From Bdellovibrio sp. KM01 (GTDB lineage Bacteria; Bdellovibrionota; Bdellovibrionia; Bdellovibrionales; Bdellovibrionaceae), in contig NZ_CP058348.1 in the NCBI RefSeq assembly GCF_013752535.1, positions 620,001 through 684,000 on the forward strand: 64,000 bases of DNA. Reading direction: 5' to 3'. Each line of letters opens with the position of its first letter. Position 1 is the first letter of the stretch. The notes under the pieces are model-generated. The model was not told where the DNA came from. It saw nothing but the letters and a program-made list of their open reading frames with translations, and did not search any database. Shown piece after piece: positions 51,722-61,020 of this stretch. The position numbers were made by a program, and so were the translations under genes.

Positions 51722-53754
51722 TAAATCAATCCATCACGTCTTAGCAATGCATTTGGATCTGGCTCGCGACCACGGAACTTTTTGTAAAGTTCCATTGGAT
51801 GCTCAGTTCCACCTTTGCTCAAAATAAACTCTTTAAACTTACGAGCGACTTCAGGCGAGAACAAACCTTCTTCTTTGAAGTATTCAAATGCATCCGCATC
51901 CAAAACTTCTGCCCATTTGTAAGAGTAGTATCCTGCAGAGTAACCACCTGCAAAGATGTGGCTGAAGCTGCAAGAGTTATTAGTGCCAGGGACTTTAGGG
52001 AACAAACGAGTTTCGGCCGTCGCCTGTTCTTCGAATGCGTCCACGTCTTTGATCAATGACGGATCCGCTGTATGCCAAGCCATATCCATCATGCCGAATT
52101 GCAATTGGCGGCAAGAAGCGTAACCCGCCTGGAATTTTTGCGAAGCTTTAAGCTTGTTGATCAATTCTAAAGGCATAGGTTCGTTGGTCTCATAGTGACG
52201 GGCAAACAAATCCAAACCTTCTTTTTCACCAGCCCAGTTTTCCATGATCTGTGAAGGAAGCTCCACGAAATCCCAGTAAACATTCGGACCGCTCAAAGAT
52301 TGGTAAGTCACATCAGAAAGCATTCCGTGCAAAGCATGACCGAACTCATGGAACAAAGTGCGAACTTCGTCGTAAGTCAGCAATGAAGGTTTTGTCGGAG
52401 TTGGTTTCGTGAAGTTGCACACGATAGAAACGTGTGGACGAACCAATTTACCACCCATCAGACCTTGACCACGGAACTGAGTCATCCACGCGCCACCTTT
52501 TTTAGTCTCGCGCGGGAAGAAGTCCGTGTAGAACAAGCCCATGTAGGTATTTTTATCATCATAGATTTCGTAAACTTTTACTTCTGGATGATAAACCGGG
52601 ATGTCTTTGTTTTCTTTGAAAGACAAACCGTAAAGTTGTTTCGCGTGAGCGAAAACACCTTCAACCACGTTTTCAAGTTTGAAGTAAGGACGTAGGTCTT
52701 CTTCGTTGAAAGCGTATTTTTCTTCTTTCAACTTTTCAGAGTAGTAACCAAAGTCCCAAGGTTTCAATTCAGGGATTGCATCCAATTGGCCTGCGAATGC
52801 CGCGACCTCGGAAACGTCACGCTGACCAGCAGCTTTAGACGCATCCAAAAGTTTGTGTAAGAAAGTGCCAACAGTTTTTGGATCTTTCGCCATACGCTCT
52901 GCCAACACGAATTCTGCGTGAGTTTTGAAGCCCAGCAGGTTTGCGCGTTTTGCACGAAGAGTAACGATCTTTTTAACGATCTCTTGGTTGTCGAATTCAC
53001 CACCGAAGGCACGTGAAGCATACGCTTTCGACATTTTTTCACGTAAATCACGGTTGTTCGCATAAGTCATGAATGGAAGGTAAGAAGGAATTTGCAAGTT
53101 GAACAACCAGCCTTTTTTTCCTTTTGCCTCTGCCGCCGCCGCAGCTCCCTCAAGGATGCCTTCAGGAATACCGGCAACATCTTTGTGGTTTTCCAAAACC
53201 ATTTCAAATGCGTTTGTCGCTTTCAAAACGTTCTCGGAATATTTTGGACCCAGGACAGACATCTCTTGGTCGATCTGACGAAGAGTTTCTTTGTCTTTAT
53301 CAGACAACAAGGCACCGTTACGAGCGAAGGATAAATACGTTTTTTCAAGCAAGCGGTTTTGCTCACCAGTAAGTTTCATGTTGGCACGGTTGTCATAGAC
53401 TGCTTTTACTTTTTTGAAGATCACTTCATCCAAAGCGATATCAGAACTCAATGCTGTTAATTTCGGATAGATCTCTTTTGCCAAAGCCTGGAAAGCTTCG
53501 TCAGAGTGAGCAGATTCCAAGTTGCCGTAAATGCCAGCGATGCGATCAGCCAATTCAGAAGCTGTTTCCAAAGCCACGATCGTGTTTTCGAAATCAGGTG
53601 TTGCTGAATTGTTTTTGATTTTTTCAATATTTGCTTTTGTGGATTTCACAGCCTCATCCAAAGCTGGCAGGTAATGCTCAACTTTGATTTGGTCAAAAGG
53701 CACAGCCTGATCTTTGGCAGTGAAGGGCGCTAAAAGAGGATTGTTCGAACTCAT
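51721..53754 (-). CDS. M3 family oligopeptidase (Dcp/PrlC type)
   Basis: A 677-residue cytoplasmic zinc metallopeptidase. The zinc site is FHEFGHALHGM (HEFGH at 469-473), with the third ligand region ENWAGEKEGL (E in ENW) and the tail KFRGREPDPNALLRRDGL typical of the group. No signal peptide. It degrades short peptides. GGAG precedes the ATG. First gene of the operon with nadK and recN. Confidence 0.92.
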   Translation of the reverse strand: MSSNNPLLAPFTAKDQAVPFDQIKVEHYLPALDEAVKSTKANIEKIKNNSATPDFENTIVALETASELADRIAGIYGNLESAHSDEAFQALAKEIYPKLTALSSDIALDEVIFKKVKAVYDNRANMKLTGEQNRLLEKTYLSFARNGALLSDKDKETLRQIDQEMSVLGPKYSENVLKATNAFEMVLENHKDVAGIPEGILEGAAAAAEAKGKKGWLFNLQIPSYLPFMTYANNRDLREKMSKAYASRAFGGEFDNQEIVKKIVTLRAKRANLLGFKTHAEFVLAERMAKDPKTVGTFLHKLLDASKAAGQRDVSEVAAFAGQLDAIPELKPWDFGYYSEKLKEEKYAFNEEDLRPYFKLENVVEGVFAHAKQLYGLSFKENKDIPVYHPEVKVYEIYDDKNTYMGLFYTDFFPRETKKGGAWMTQFRGQGLMGGKLVRPHVSIVCNFTKPTPTKPSLLTYDEVRTLFHEFGHALHGMLSDVTYQSLSGPNVYWDFVELPSQIMENWAGEKEGLDLFARHYETNEPMPLELINKLKASQKFQAGYASCRQLQFGMMDMAWHTADPSLIKDVDAFEEQATAETRLFPKVPGTNNSCSFSHIFAGGYSAGYYSYKWAEVLDADAFEYFKEEGLFSPEVARKFKEFILSKGGTEHPMELYKKFRGREPDPNALLRRDGLI

Positions 53755-53907
53755 AATTACTCCAGTTTAAGAGCTAATAAAACGAATCTGGTTATCCCTT
53801 GAGAATAGCGCAAAATAAAGCAAAAAAGCCCGTGTTAACGTCTGTGTTTTTTAATTAAAATTTGGTGCTTTGGGATGATACTTAAGGACGCAAATGCCGC
53901 GCCCCAA

Positions 53908-53945
53908 TAAGAAAGGGCTCTTAGAGGTAGTTCCGCTAAGAGCCC
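53908..53945 (-). terminator. Terminator of the Gly/Tyr-rich lipoprotein gene
   Basis: GGGCTCTTAG and CTAAGAGCCC (53915-53924, 53936-53945) form a perfect 10-bp stem; on the minus strand it is followed by TTTCTTATT. A smaller hairpin, GAGGAG/CTCCTC, lies nearer the gene at 53982-54000. Confidence 0.72.
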
Positions 53946-54018
53946 ATGAATGTTGCGGCATATAAACCGGTTAGAACCGGTGAGGAGCGCCGCACTCCTC
54001 TTATTTACTTAATCAAGA

Positions 54019-54723
54019 TTAGTAACCGTAACCGCCGCCTACGCCGAAACCGATACCAATACCAACTCCGAAGCCAACACCGACACCGCCGCCACCGTAA
54101 GGGTAGCCGTATGGGTAACCGGAATAACCGTAACCTGTGTTGTATCCGTAACCATAACCAGGATTGTAACCGTTAGCGTAACCATTCACACAGATGCCCA
54201 AGTTAGATGTGCCGATAGATTGGCAAGTCGCACCTGAACCGCAAGAGTTCGCTTGATCGATCAAGCAGCTAGTTGCTACTCGGCCTGTGCAGTTCGCGCC
54301 GTTGCCGTTACGAGCTCCTGAAACTTGTTGGAAGTTGTAACCAGATTGAGGAGCGCCATAGTTTACTGTGTTGTATGTAAATGAGTAAATCACATTCCAG
54401 TTGAAGCCCGTTTGAATACGGTAACAACCCATACCCATCACAGAGTTATATGCCGGAGCAAAACCCAGTGGGCATCCACAAACACCATATGATTGGAAGT
54501 AAGTTTGATAGTTGTAGTTCGTACCACCGTAGGGGAACGAATAAGGCATCCAACCGTTATAAGATGTGTAAACACCGTTATTGCACAAAGTGCTGGAAGT
54601 GATACAGCGAGCATCGCCCTGAACTGGAGTGGTCGCAACGGTACCGCCGCCGCCTCCACCGCCGCCAGAATCGCCGCAGGCTACTACCAATAAAGTCATC
54701 AATGTAACGAAGAGCCTTTTCAT
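54019..54723 (-). CDS. Cys-rich lipoprotein with Gly/Tyr-rich tail
   Basis: A 234-residue lipoprotein: lipobox VVAC (Cys16), a Gly8 run, a domain with ten or more cysteines (ARCITSSTLCNNG, YGVCGCPLGF, MGCYRIQ, NCTGRVATSCLIDQANSCGSGATCQ) and a tail of about 55 residues made of Gly, Tyr and small hydrophobics (GYGYNTGYGYSGYPYGYPYG, then GVGVGFGVGIGIGFGVGGG). The tail resembles self-assembling silk-like or phase-separating sequences. Good AAGGAG ribosome site. Probably surface exposed; function unknown. Confidence 0.75.
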   Translation of the reverse strand: MKRLFVTLMTLLVVACGDSGGGGGGGGTVATTPVQGDARCITSSTLCNNGVYTSYNGWMPYSFPYGGTNYNYQTYFQSYGVCGCPLGFAPAYNSVMGMGCYRIQTGFNWNVIYSFTYNTVNYGAPQSGYNFQQVSGARNGNGANCTGRVATSCLIDQANSCGSGATCQSIGTSNLGICVNGYANGYNPGYGYGYNTGYGYSGYPYGYPYGGGGVGVGFGVGIGIGFGVGGGYGY

Positions 54724-54937
54724 AGGTACTCCTTAAAAATTAAAAGCATCAACATCGCCTTGTATTTCAAGAGGTGTGCCCTGGGTGTCTCATCTTGAAA
54801 CCCTCTTAAAATCGATCTGACTGGCAGAAATTGCAGGGGAGATGCCGCTTTTGGGCACCTTGCGCCGCAAAAGAGTAGGCAGAGGCGGTTTTGAATGGCA
54901 GCATTAAAGAGTCATTAATATCGAAAGGAGTCGATAA

Positions 54938-55450
54938 GTGAAATACATGGGATGTTTACTGTCTCTTCTGTTAGCCCTTCCTGCGGGCGCTGCAATTCCA
55001 GCAAAAAAATCAAATCCAACAGGCCCCAAAATTCTTTCGGGAAAAGGCGAGCTTTATGGTGGCTTATCAGGGACGGCTTTTACTTTATTAGACGTAAGAA
55101 GAACGGCTGATAAAGGAAAAAAAGTAGAGCGCCTGGTGTTCGACGTGGGTGATGCAAACGGTGGAAAAATGAAGGGCTGGCCTGGTTACTTCCATGCAGA
55201 GCTTAAAGACAAACCACAACGCCTGGTTTTGTCATTCTCGCAAATGCCGGTGTCTTTGGTGAACACGATCGCTCTGAATCACCGTATGAAAGATTCCTAT
55301 GCAATCAAAGCGACGGCGATGAGTTTGGATCCAGTCGACAGTTCCTTGAACCTGACGATGGATTTGAAACAAAATACGAAAGTGCGCGTTTACCAGGTCG
55401 CGGGGAAAAAATCGACATCGAAAGTTGTCGTCGATCTGCTGGCGGAGTAA
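54938..55450 (+). CDS. Secreted protein, possible AMIN-like domain
   Basis: A 170-residue protein: GTG start behind AAGGAG, signal peptide (MKYMGCLLSLLLALPAGAAI), then a beta-rich domain (VERLVFDVGDANG, PQRLVLSFSQMP, VRVYQVAGKKSTSKVVVDLL) whose rhythm resembles AMIN domains that bind peptidoglycan or septal sites. The match is loose. First gene of a three-gene envelope operon. Confidence 0.65.
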   Translation: MKYMGCLLSLLLALPAGAAIPAKKSNPTGPKILSGKGELYGGLSGTAFTLLDVRRTADKGKKVERLVFDVGDANGGKMKGWPGYFHAELKDKPQRLVLSFSQMPVSLVNTIALNHRMKDSYAIKATAMSLDPVDSSLNLTMDLKQNTKVRVYQVAGKKSTSKVVVDLLAE

Positions 55451-55457
55451 TTTCGTC

Positions 55458-56201
55458 ATGAAGCTGGTTTCGTTTCTCGCAATTCTGTTTTTCATTTCTG
55501 CTGCTGAAGCCCGTGTCTTTGATATCAACAGAGACACGGTGGCGCCTTATTTCAGTTTAACAGGTGGTCCCTCAGCGATCGGAAAATCGGGATATGAAAA
55601 CGAAGCCACGGGAGTGGATGTTTCTGGAGATTCCAAATACACTTACGGTGGTGAGTTTGGTTTTTTGGTTTCAACCAAACCCATGAATCTCGCATTTGGA
55701 ATTGAATTTTTAAAACCCAGTGTCGTGGATAATATTTCCGGTACGAACAGTGGTGGTACGCAACTTTACACCGCAACCAGCGAAGTTTTGGGATATGCTC
55801 CTAAAGTGACTTTGGAATTTAATCTTCACGGCGACAATGTATCTCGTTCATTCGTTTCGGTGGGGTTGGGATATGCCACTGTCACTTTAAAAAATTCCTA
55901 TACGCTGACGGCGGCGGGAACTTCTGCTTATCCTGGAGTGGATACAACTATTGAGTCCAAAGGAAACGCAACCGAGCTTTCTGCGGGATTGGGATATGAA
56001 GGAATTCTATCTGATACTGTGACCTACGCTTTTCAATTCGGATATCGTCAGTTGAAAGTCGATAATTTAAAATACTCTAAAGACTCCAATACCTTTAACG
56101 GCGCGGTTTCCAGCGGCGGCTCCGTGCAAAATGGCGCATCGAATCGTGTGTTAGATCTGTCGGGTGGCTTTCTATCTCTGGGCTTCCGCTTCTACATGTA
56201 G
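55458..56201 (+). CDS. Outer-membrane beta-barrel protein
   Basis: A 247-residue protein with a signal peptide (MKLVSFLAILFFISAAEA) and eight or more amphipathic strands (YTYGGEFGFLVSTKP, LGYAPKVTLEFNLHG, SRSFVSVGLGYATVTL, VTYAFQFGYRQLKV), ending SLGFRFYM. An OmpW/OmpX-like small barrel. It starts seven bases after the preceding stop; GGAG serves as ribosome site. Confidence 0.73.
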   Translation: MKLVSFLAILFFISAAEARVFDINRDTVAPYFSLTGGPSAIGKSGYENEATGVDVSGDSKYTYGGEFGFLVSTKPMNLAFGIEFLKPSVVDNISGTNSGGTQLYTATSEVLGYAPKVTLEFNLHGDNVSRSFVSVGLGYATVTLKNSYTLTAAGTSAYPGVDTTIESKGNATELSAGLGYEGILSDTVTYAFQFGYRQLKVDNLKYSKDSNTFNGAVSSGGSVQNGASNRVLDLSGGFLSLGFRFYM

Positions 56202-56293
56202 TCTAGATTGCAAAGGTATAAGGTCGTTCATCTTTGGCATCGCCAAAACCCCATGCTATAGCAAAACTCCTTTTTAGAAATGGAGCCACAGCT

Positions 56294-57502
56294 ATGTTTA
56301 AGAAATGGATGTTCTCTTTATTGTCTTTGGGGCTTGTTTTCACTGCGCAGTCTGCTTCTGCTTATTTGGTGGCGACAGAGCCCGCTCGTTTAAACCCCAA
56401 CGTTGCCACGGATATTTTCATCGCCGGTTTCGGTGGTGATCAGGGCAATCAATTTACTCACTCAGCTGTACTGGGAGCAAAAATCTCCCGTGATCGTTTT
56501 CCGCAAAGACAGCGCGTGATTATCGCAGCCGTCAACGACGGTGCGGGATACGAAGGCAGCCTGCTTGAAAAAGGTGGATTAAGTCTTCGTCGCGCCGACA
56601 AAGACGGTCTGACCGGGGAGCGCTTGGTCGCCACTCTGAACAGCTTAGGCGTTCGTGCAAGCTCCATGCAGTTCTATGGTCATGCGAACACTTACAATGG
56701 TTTCCGTTTGCAAACGAAATATAAACGCTTGGATCATGACGATGAGTCCTTCGCAGCTTTGGGGCGCTTTATCAGAACTGACGGTTTTGCGGTGATTCAC
56801 TCATGCAACTCGGCTTGGTTCTTGGCGCCGACAGCGGCACGCCTGTGGAATCGTCCGGTGTTTGGTTCCTTCGCAGGTTCTAACTTCCAAAATTTGAAAA
56901 GTGACGGGCACTGGTACTATAACGATCCAGGATTTTATCCAGGCAACATGTCGTGGAAGGATAGCACGTCTCAATTAACTAAAAATACGATTAGCTGTGC
57001 GGATGGTCGTTGTGTACGCTTGAAACCAGTGAATGTGACCTATCATGATTCATTCGGTAACTTCAGCCGTGGTCTGGGCTTCTATAAGGTGTTCGCGCCG
57101 GACTCTTCGATGATTCCAAGAGCGATGGTTCACTTGACGATGCTTTATCCAACCAGCACTCCGGCAACACCCACTTCTTCTCGTGAAGAGTTCGTCAAAG
57201 CTTTGGCTGATTGGATGTGTCCCTCTGATAAATCCTTGGCGAAATACAACGCATGTAAAGCTGCGATCGCAAGTGAGGAATTCCGTTCTAAACCTTACAT
57301 GAGCTTCTTTGAGGGAACTTCCATTGCTTGCGGCAACTCTAGCTGCAACACCAAAGTGAAATGCAAAGCCTTCAAGGTTGTGTTCTCAGTTCCGTGCAAA
57401 ACATACGATGTGGCAGAGGGACGCTCGACAGTGTTCAGTGATCAATTGAAACAAGCCTTCACCGGTTGGGATCAATTGCAAAGCGGAGAAATCAAATTCT
57501 AG
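56294..57502 (+). CDS. Secreted protein with caspase-like His/Cys pair
   Basis: A 402-residue protein with a signal peptide (MFKKWMFSLLSLGLVFTAQSASA in two parts, cut near residue 23). The N-terminal domain reads like a clan CD (caspase/CHAT/DUF4347-like) fold: strand IFIAGFGGDQGN, MQFYGHANTYNGF with His133, then GFAVIHSCNSAWFLAP with Cys171 in the S-C-x-S context, 38 residues later. The C-terminal part is Cys-rich (ADWMCPSD, YNACKAA, IACGNSSCNTKVKCKAFK). The peptidase call is inferred from the motif pair only. The ATG at 56294 follows GGAG by eight bases. Confidence 0.65.
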   Translation: MFKKWMFSLLSLGLVFTAQSASAYLVATEPARLNPNVATDIFIAGFGGDQGNQFTHSAVLGAKISRDRFPQRQRVIIAAVNDGAGYEGSLLEKGGLSLRRADKDGLTGERLVATLNSLGVRASSMQFYGHANTYNGFRLQTKYKRLDHDDESFAALGRFIRTDGFAVIHSCNSAWFLAPTAARLWNRPVFGSFAGSNFQNLKSDGHWYYNDPGFYPGNMSWKDSTSQLTKNTISCADGRCVRLKPVNVTYHDSFGNFSRGLGFYKVFAPDSSMIPRAMVHLTMLYPTSTPATPTSSREEFVKALADWMCPSDKSLAKYNACKAAIASEEFRSKPYMSFFEGTSIACGNSSCNTKVKCKAFKVVFSVPCKTYDVAEGRSTVFSDQLKQAFTGWDQLQSGEIKF

Positions 57503-57583
57503 GGCTGTCGAGATGTCAGCGGATGCGGTGACACACGCAGCAACCGCTCCGGCAGTGGAAATTGCATTGCTGAAATGAACTAA

Positions 57584-57653
57584 CGCATTCGGTTACCGAT
57601 GCGGAGGTAAAAAAAAGGCGCAGTAAGAATTGCGCCTTTTCTTACCTCCGCAT
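57584..57653 (+). terminator. Nested hairpins with a terminator core
   Basis: The core GGCGCA (57617-57622) / TGCGCC (57631-57636) is followed by TTTT. Around it ATGCGGAGGTAA (57599-57610) pairs perfectly with TTACCTCCGCAT (57642-57653). A further hairpin, CGCAT-CGG/CCG-ATGCG (57584-57603), competes for the same ATGCG. Likely terminator of the preceding operon, with the possibility of two exclusive folds. Confidence 0.7.
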
Positions 57654-57779
57654 TTCATTCTTTGCTGATTTACATAGGAGTCCATTATATGGACTCCGCA
57701 ATTTGAATTTGGTCTCGGTCACCGAACCTTGCTTGCGTAACAATTTTAATTCTATCAGCATATTCTCACAGGAGAACTT

Positions 57780-59150
57780 ATGTCTGATTTATGGGACGAT
57801 TTTACCAGCAAGTTAAAAAATGCTTACGAGGAAGCAGAAAAGAAAAGAAAAGCAGATTTTGCCACTATTAAAAATCTTCCGGGCGTTCTGGCTTATCTTA
57901 AAGATCTTGAAGGCGAAGAATTACTCCTCCTTTTAGATCAGGCTCGTAAAATCAAAAAAAGAAAGAATCCAAAGTTTCCGGAAATCAATGGAGACTTTTA
58001 TAAAACGTTTGATCTCTTGAACAATGAAGAGAAAGCAATCATTGGAAATGTCAGAAACTTCATGCAGTCCGAAATTGCACCCATTGTCGATGAGTATTGG
58101 ATGAAGGGTGAGTTTCCTCATCACATCATCGAAACATTTAAAGCCTTAAATATTTGCGGTCTTACTTATGACAAATCTATCGGCGGTCAGGAAAGATCCT
58201 TTCTGCTTGAGGGTATGATAGGACAAGAAATTGCACGAGTCGATGTATCAACGTGCACGTTCTTTGGTGTTCACAGCGGACTTGCGATGAATTCCATTTA
58301 TATGTGTGGTTCAGAAGAGCAGAAAAAACAATTCCTGCCCTCGATGATCAAAATGGATAAGATTGGAGCCTTCGCACTGACAGAGCCCGAGGTGGGTTCT
58401 GCAGCTTCCATGGGGCTTAAAACAACCTGCAAGCGAAGTGGAGATCACTGGACTATTCGAGGCGAGAAAAAATGGATCGGCAATGCCACCTTTGCTGACT
58501 ATATTATCGTTTGGGCCAAAGACGTCGATGATAATCAGGTCAAGGGATTCATTGTCGATAGAACAACCGCAGGTCTGGAAACAGAAAAAATCGAAGATAA
58601 GATGGCTTTAAGAATCGTGCAAAATGCGATTATTCGCTTGAAAGATATCAAAGTTCCCGAAGATCGCCGTTTGCAGAATGCGAATACATTCAAAGATACT
58701 GCGAAAGTTTTAAAAGCTACCCGCGCGGGAGTGGCTTGGCAAGCTGTGGGATGTGCACGGGGCGCTTATGAATCCACTTTGAAATACACTATGGACAGAC
58801 GCCAGTTTGGCCGTCCTATCTCGGGTTTCCAAATGACTCAGGACCTGCTCGCGCAAATGCTTTCTCAGTTAACCGCAATGCAAACCATGGTGGCGCGTTT
58901 AAGCCAGTTGCAAGATGAAAATCAACTCTTGGATGAACAAGCGTCCCTTGCAAAAGTCTTTTGCACAGTGGGCTGTCGTACAATCACAAGCATGTCGCGT
59001 GAACTGATGGGTGCAAATGGTATATTGATCTCAAACAAAGTGGCGCGGTTTCTGGGGGATGCTGAGGCGTTGTACTCTTACGAGGGAACGAAGCAAATTA
59101 ACAGTCTGGTTGTCGGCAGAGCCATCACTGGGCAAAGCGCTTTTACGTAA
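57780..59150 (+). CDS. Acyl-CoA dehydrogenase (glutaryl-CoA dehydrogenase-like)
   Basis: A 456-residue FAD enzyme. FALTEPEVGSAASM, KKWIGNATFADY, RRQFGRPISGFQMTQDLLAQML and the C-terminal SYEGTKQINSLVVGRAITG with the active-site Glu are closest to glutaryl-CoA dehydrogenases. The first 75 or so residues (MSDLWDDFTSKLKNAYEEAEKKRK..., LLLLLDQARKIKKRKNP) are an extra charged helical segment before the normal start of the domain. AGGAG precedes the ATG. Exact substrate unknown. Confidence 0.87.
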   Translation: MSDLWDDFTSKLKNAYEEAEKKRKADFATIKNLPGVLAYLKDLEGEELLLLLDQARKIKKRKNPKFPEINGDFYKTFDLLNNEEKAIIGNVRNFMQSEIAPIVDEYWMKGEFPHHIIETFKALNICGLTYDKSIGGQERSFLLEGMIGQEIARVDVSTCTFFGVHSGLAMNSIYMCGSEEQKKQFLPSMIKMDKIGAFALTEPEVGSAASMGLKTTCKRSGDHWTIRGEKKWIGNATFADYIIVWAKDVDDNQVKGFIVDRTTAGLETEKIEDKMALRIVQNAIIRLKDIKVPEDRRLQNANTFKDTAKVLKATRAGVAWQAVGCARGAYESTLKYTMDRRQFGRPISGFQMTQDLLAQMLSQLTAMQTMVARLSQLQDENQLLDEQASLAKVFCTVGCRTITSMSRELMGANGILISNKVARFLGDAEALYSYEGTKQINSLVVGRAITGQSAFT

Positions 59151-59165
59151 AGCGGAGATGAAAAT

Positions 59166-59193
59166 AAAAAACCCAGATCGCTCCGGGTTTTTT
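59166..59193. terminator. Bidirectional terminator
   Basis: AAAAAACCC-GA pairs with TC-GGGTTTTTT. It serves the converging acyl-CoA dehydrogenase and acyl-CoA ligase genes. Confidence 0.83.
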
Positions 59194-59194
59194 G

Positions 59195-60979
59195 TTAGGC
59201 ATACATTTTTTCGATTTCGGCTGTGAACTTTTGATCCAGCTTTTTGCGTTTCAGTTTCAACGAAGGAGTGAGCTCTCCGTTTTCCACTGAGAGCTCATTA
59301 TGCATGATAATGTGCTTTTTAATGCTCTCATAGCTTGCCAGCTGCGCGTTTGTTTCTGCGACGGCATTGCGGATCAATTCTTCAACGAATGGACTCGTTA
59401 CCAAGTCATTCCAGTCATTGAATTTGATGCCTTTTTCCTGCGCAAGCATTTTTACCGCTGCCTGATCTGGGAAGATTAAAGCCACGATGTACTTTTTCTG
59501 ATCGCCATGGATTAATGCATGAGAAATGTAAGGGGAGAGTACCAACAAAGTCTCCAAACGTTGTGGGGCCACGTATTTGCCACCCGCCGTTTTGATAAGA
59601 TCTTTCTTGCGATCTGTGATGCGCAAGTCACCACTCTTAGTGATTTCACCGATATCGCCTGTGTGGAACCAACCATCCGTGAAGGCTTCTTTCGTCGCTT
59701 CAGGATTTTGATAGTATTCCTTCATCACTTTTGCAGATTTCACCAGAATTTCGCCATCGGCGGCGACTTTCAATTCGACGTCACCAATCGGGCGGCCCAC
59801 GCTGCCAAAGCGATAGTTAAACGGAGTATTCACAGTGATTGCCGCCGTGGTTTCTGTTAGGCCATAGCCTTCCAAAATCAAAATACCGGCAGAGTGAAAG
59901 AACATCGCAATCTCTTTAGAAATCGGAGCGCCACCGCTGATCGCAAAACGCAGGCGACCACCAAAGGCTTCAGTGATTTTTCCAAGAACCAATTTTTTCG
60001 CCAGTTCATATTTAGCCAGCAAGCTAAGTGGCAGGATTTCACCAGAAAGTTTGTATTCGCCGACTTCGCGACCCACTTCCACAGCCCAATTGAAAAGTTT
60101 TAGTTTCAAAGGCTGAGTTTGGATTTGTGCCAAGATCGCACTGTGAATTTTTTCAAAGATACGAGGAACAGAAACCAGAATCGTCGGACGAATATCTGCA
60201 AGATTGTTACGGACTTTCTCCAGGGATTCTGCATAAGCCATCGTGAAACCAATGTACAAGTGGCCCCAGTGCTCAATACGACCCAGGATGTGAGCGTAAG
60301 GAAGGAATGTCAAAGATGTGTCACCAGGAACGGCGCCAGCGAACGGGAAGGCTTCACTGACTTCATTGAATGCTTGCAGGTGAGTTAGAACCACACCTTT
60401 AGGCAATCCTGTTGTGCCTGAAGTATAAAGAATCGTCGCCATGTCATCAGGTTTCAAAGTCGAGCAAAGATCTTTATAGCAAGTTGGATTTTTCGCCAGG
60501 TAGTCCTGACCGAATTTCATCAATTGAGTCCACGAGATATTTGAACTCTCTGACGTAGCCGTATCCATCAACAGGATTTTTTCCACATGCGGGCATTTCG
60601 CACGGATCGATTCAAACGTTTTCAAAGGACCACGGCTTTCGCAAATGAGGAAGCGGGCTTTGGAGTTATTCAAAATATACTCAACATCTTCAGCGATGTT
60701 GTTTTGATAGATAGGAACAGTGATCGCCTTGATACCAAAGATTGCGTAATCGCTGACAGACCACTCGTAACGAGTGTTGGCCATGATCGCGACGCGGTCT
60801 CCAGCCTTAATACCTAAAGAGAGCAGGGCTGCACCCAGTGTTTCGATGTCTTGGTAATATTCTTTCCAGGTTTTTTCGATCCACTTGTTGCCGGCTTTAA
60901 ATTTCACGGCCGCTTGTTGTGGATCGCGTGACGTCATTGTCAAAATAGAATGACCCAAGGTCAGAGAATTCGTCTTCAT
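59195..60979 (-). CDS. Long-chain acyl-CoA synthetase (AMP-forming)
   Basis: A 594-residue fatty acid-CoA ligase of the FadD15/FACL type. AMP motif LYTSGTTGLPKGVVLTH, GGRLRFAISGGAPIS, GYGLTETTAAITVNTP, GWFHTGDIGEI and TDRKKDLIKTAGGKYVAPQ are all present. It activates fatty acids for oxidation or lipid synthesis at the inner membrane. AGGAGC lies before the ATG. It faces the acyl-CoA dehydrogenase, which fits a shared use of fatty acids. Confidence 0.92.
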   Translation of the reverse strand: MKTNSLTLGHSILTMTSRDPQQAAVKFKAGNKWIEKTWKEYYQDIETLGAALLSLGIKAGDRVAIMANTRYEWSVSDYAIFGIKAITVPIYQNNIAEDVEYILNNSKARFLICESRGPLKTFESIRAKCPHVEKILLMDTATSESSNISWTQLMKFGQDYLAKNPTCYKDLCSTLKPDDMATILYTSGTTGLPKGVVLTHLQAFNEVSEAFPFAGAVPGDTSLTFLPYAHILGRIEHWGHLYIGFTMAYAESLEKVRNNLADIRPTILVSVPRIFEKIHSAILAQIQTQPLKLKLFNWAVEVGREVGEYKLSGEILPLSLLAKYELAKKLVLGKITEAFGGRLRFAISGGAPISKEIAMFFHSAGILILEGYGLTETTAAITVNTPFNYRFGSVGRPIGDVELKVAADGEILVKSAKVMKEYYQNPEATKEAFTDGWFHTGDIGEITKSGDLRITDRKKDLIKTAGGKYVAPQRLETLLVLSPYISHALIHGDQKKYIVALIFPDQAAVKMLAQEKGIKFNDWNDLVTSPFVEELIRNAVAETNAQLASYESIKKHIIMHNELSVENGELTPSLKLKRKKLDQKFTAEIEKMYA

Positions 60980-61020
60980 GATGAAATGCTCCTAAGTTGC
61001 TTTATCTCTGGTTGAGAACT

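Noticed and set aside
53968..53985. Repeated ACCGGT hexamers downstream of the Gly/Tyr-rich lipoprotein gene
   Set aside because: Two copies of a short self-complementary hexamer are too little to support a functional site.
54822..54836. Possible sigma-54 promoter (TGGCAG ... TTGCA)
   Set aside because: The spacing between the GG and GC elements is two bases too short for a -24/-12 promoter.
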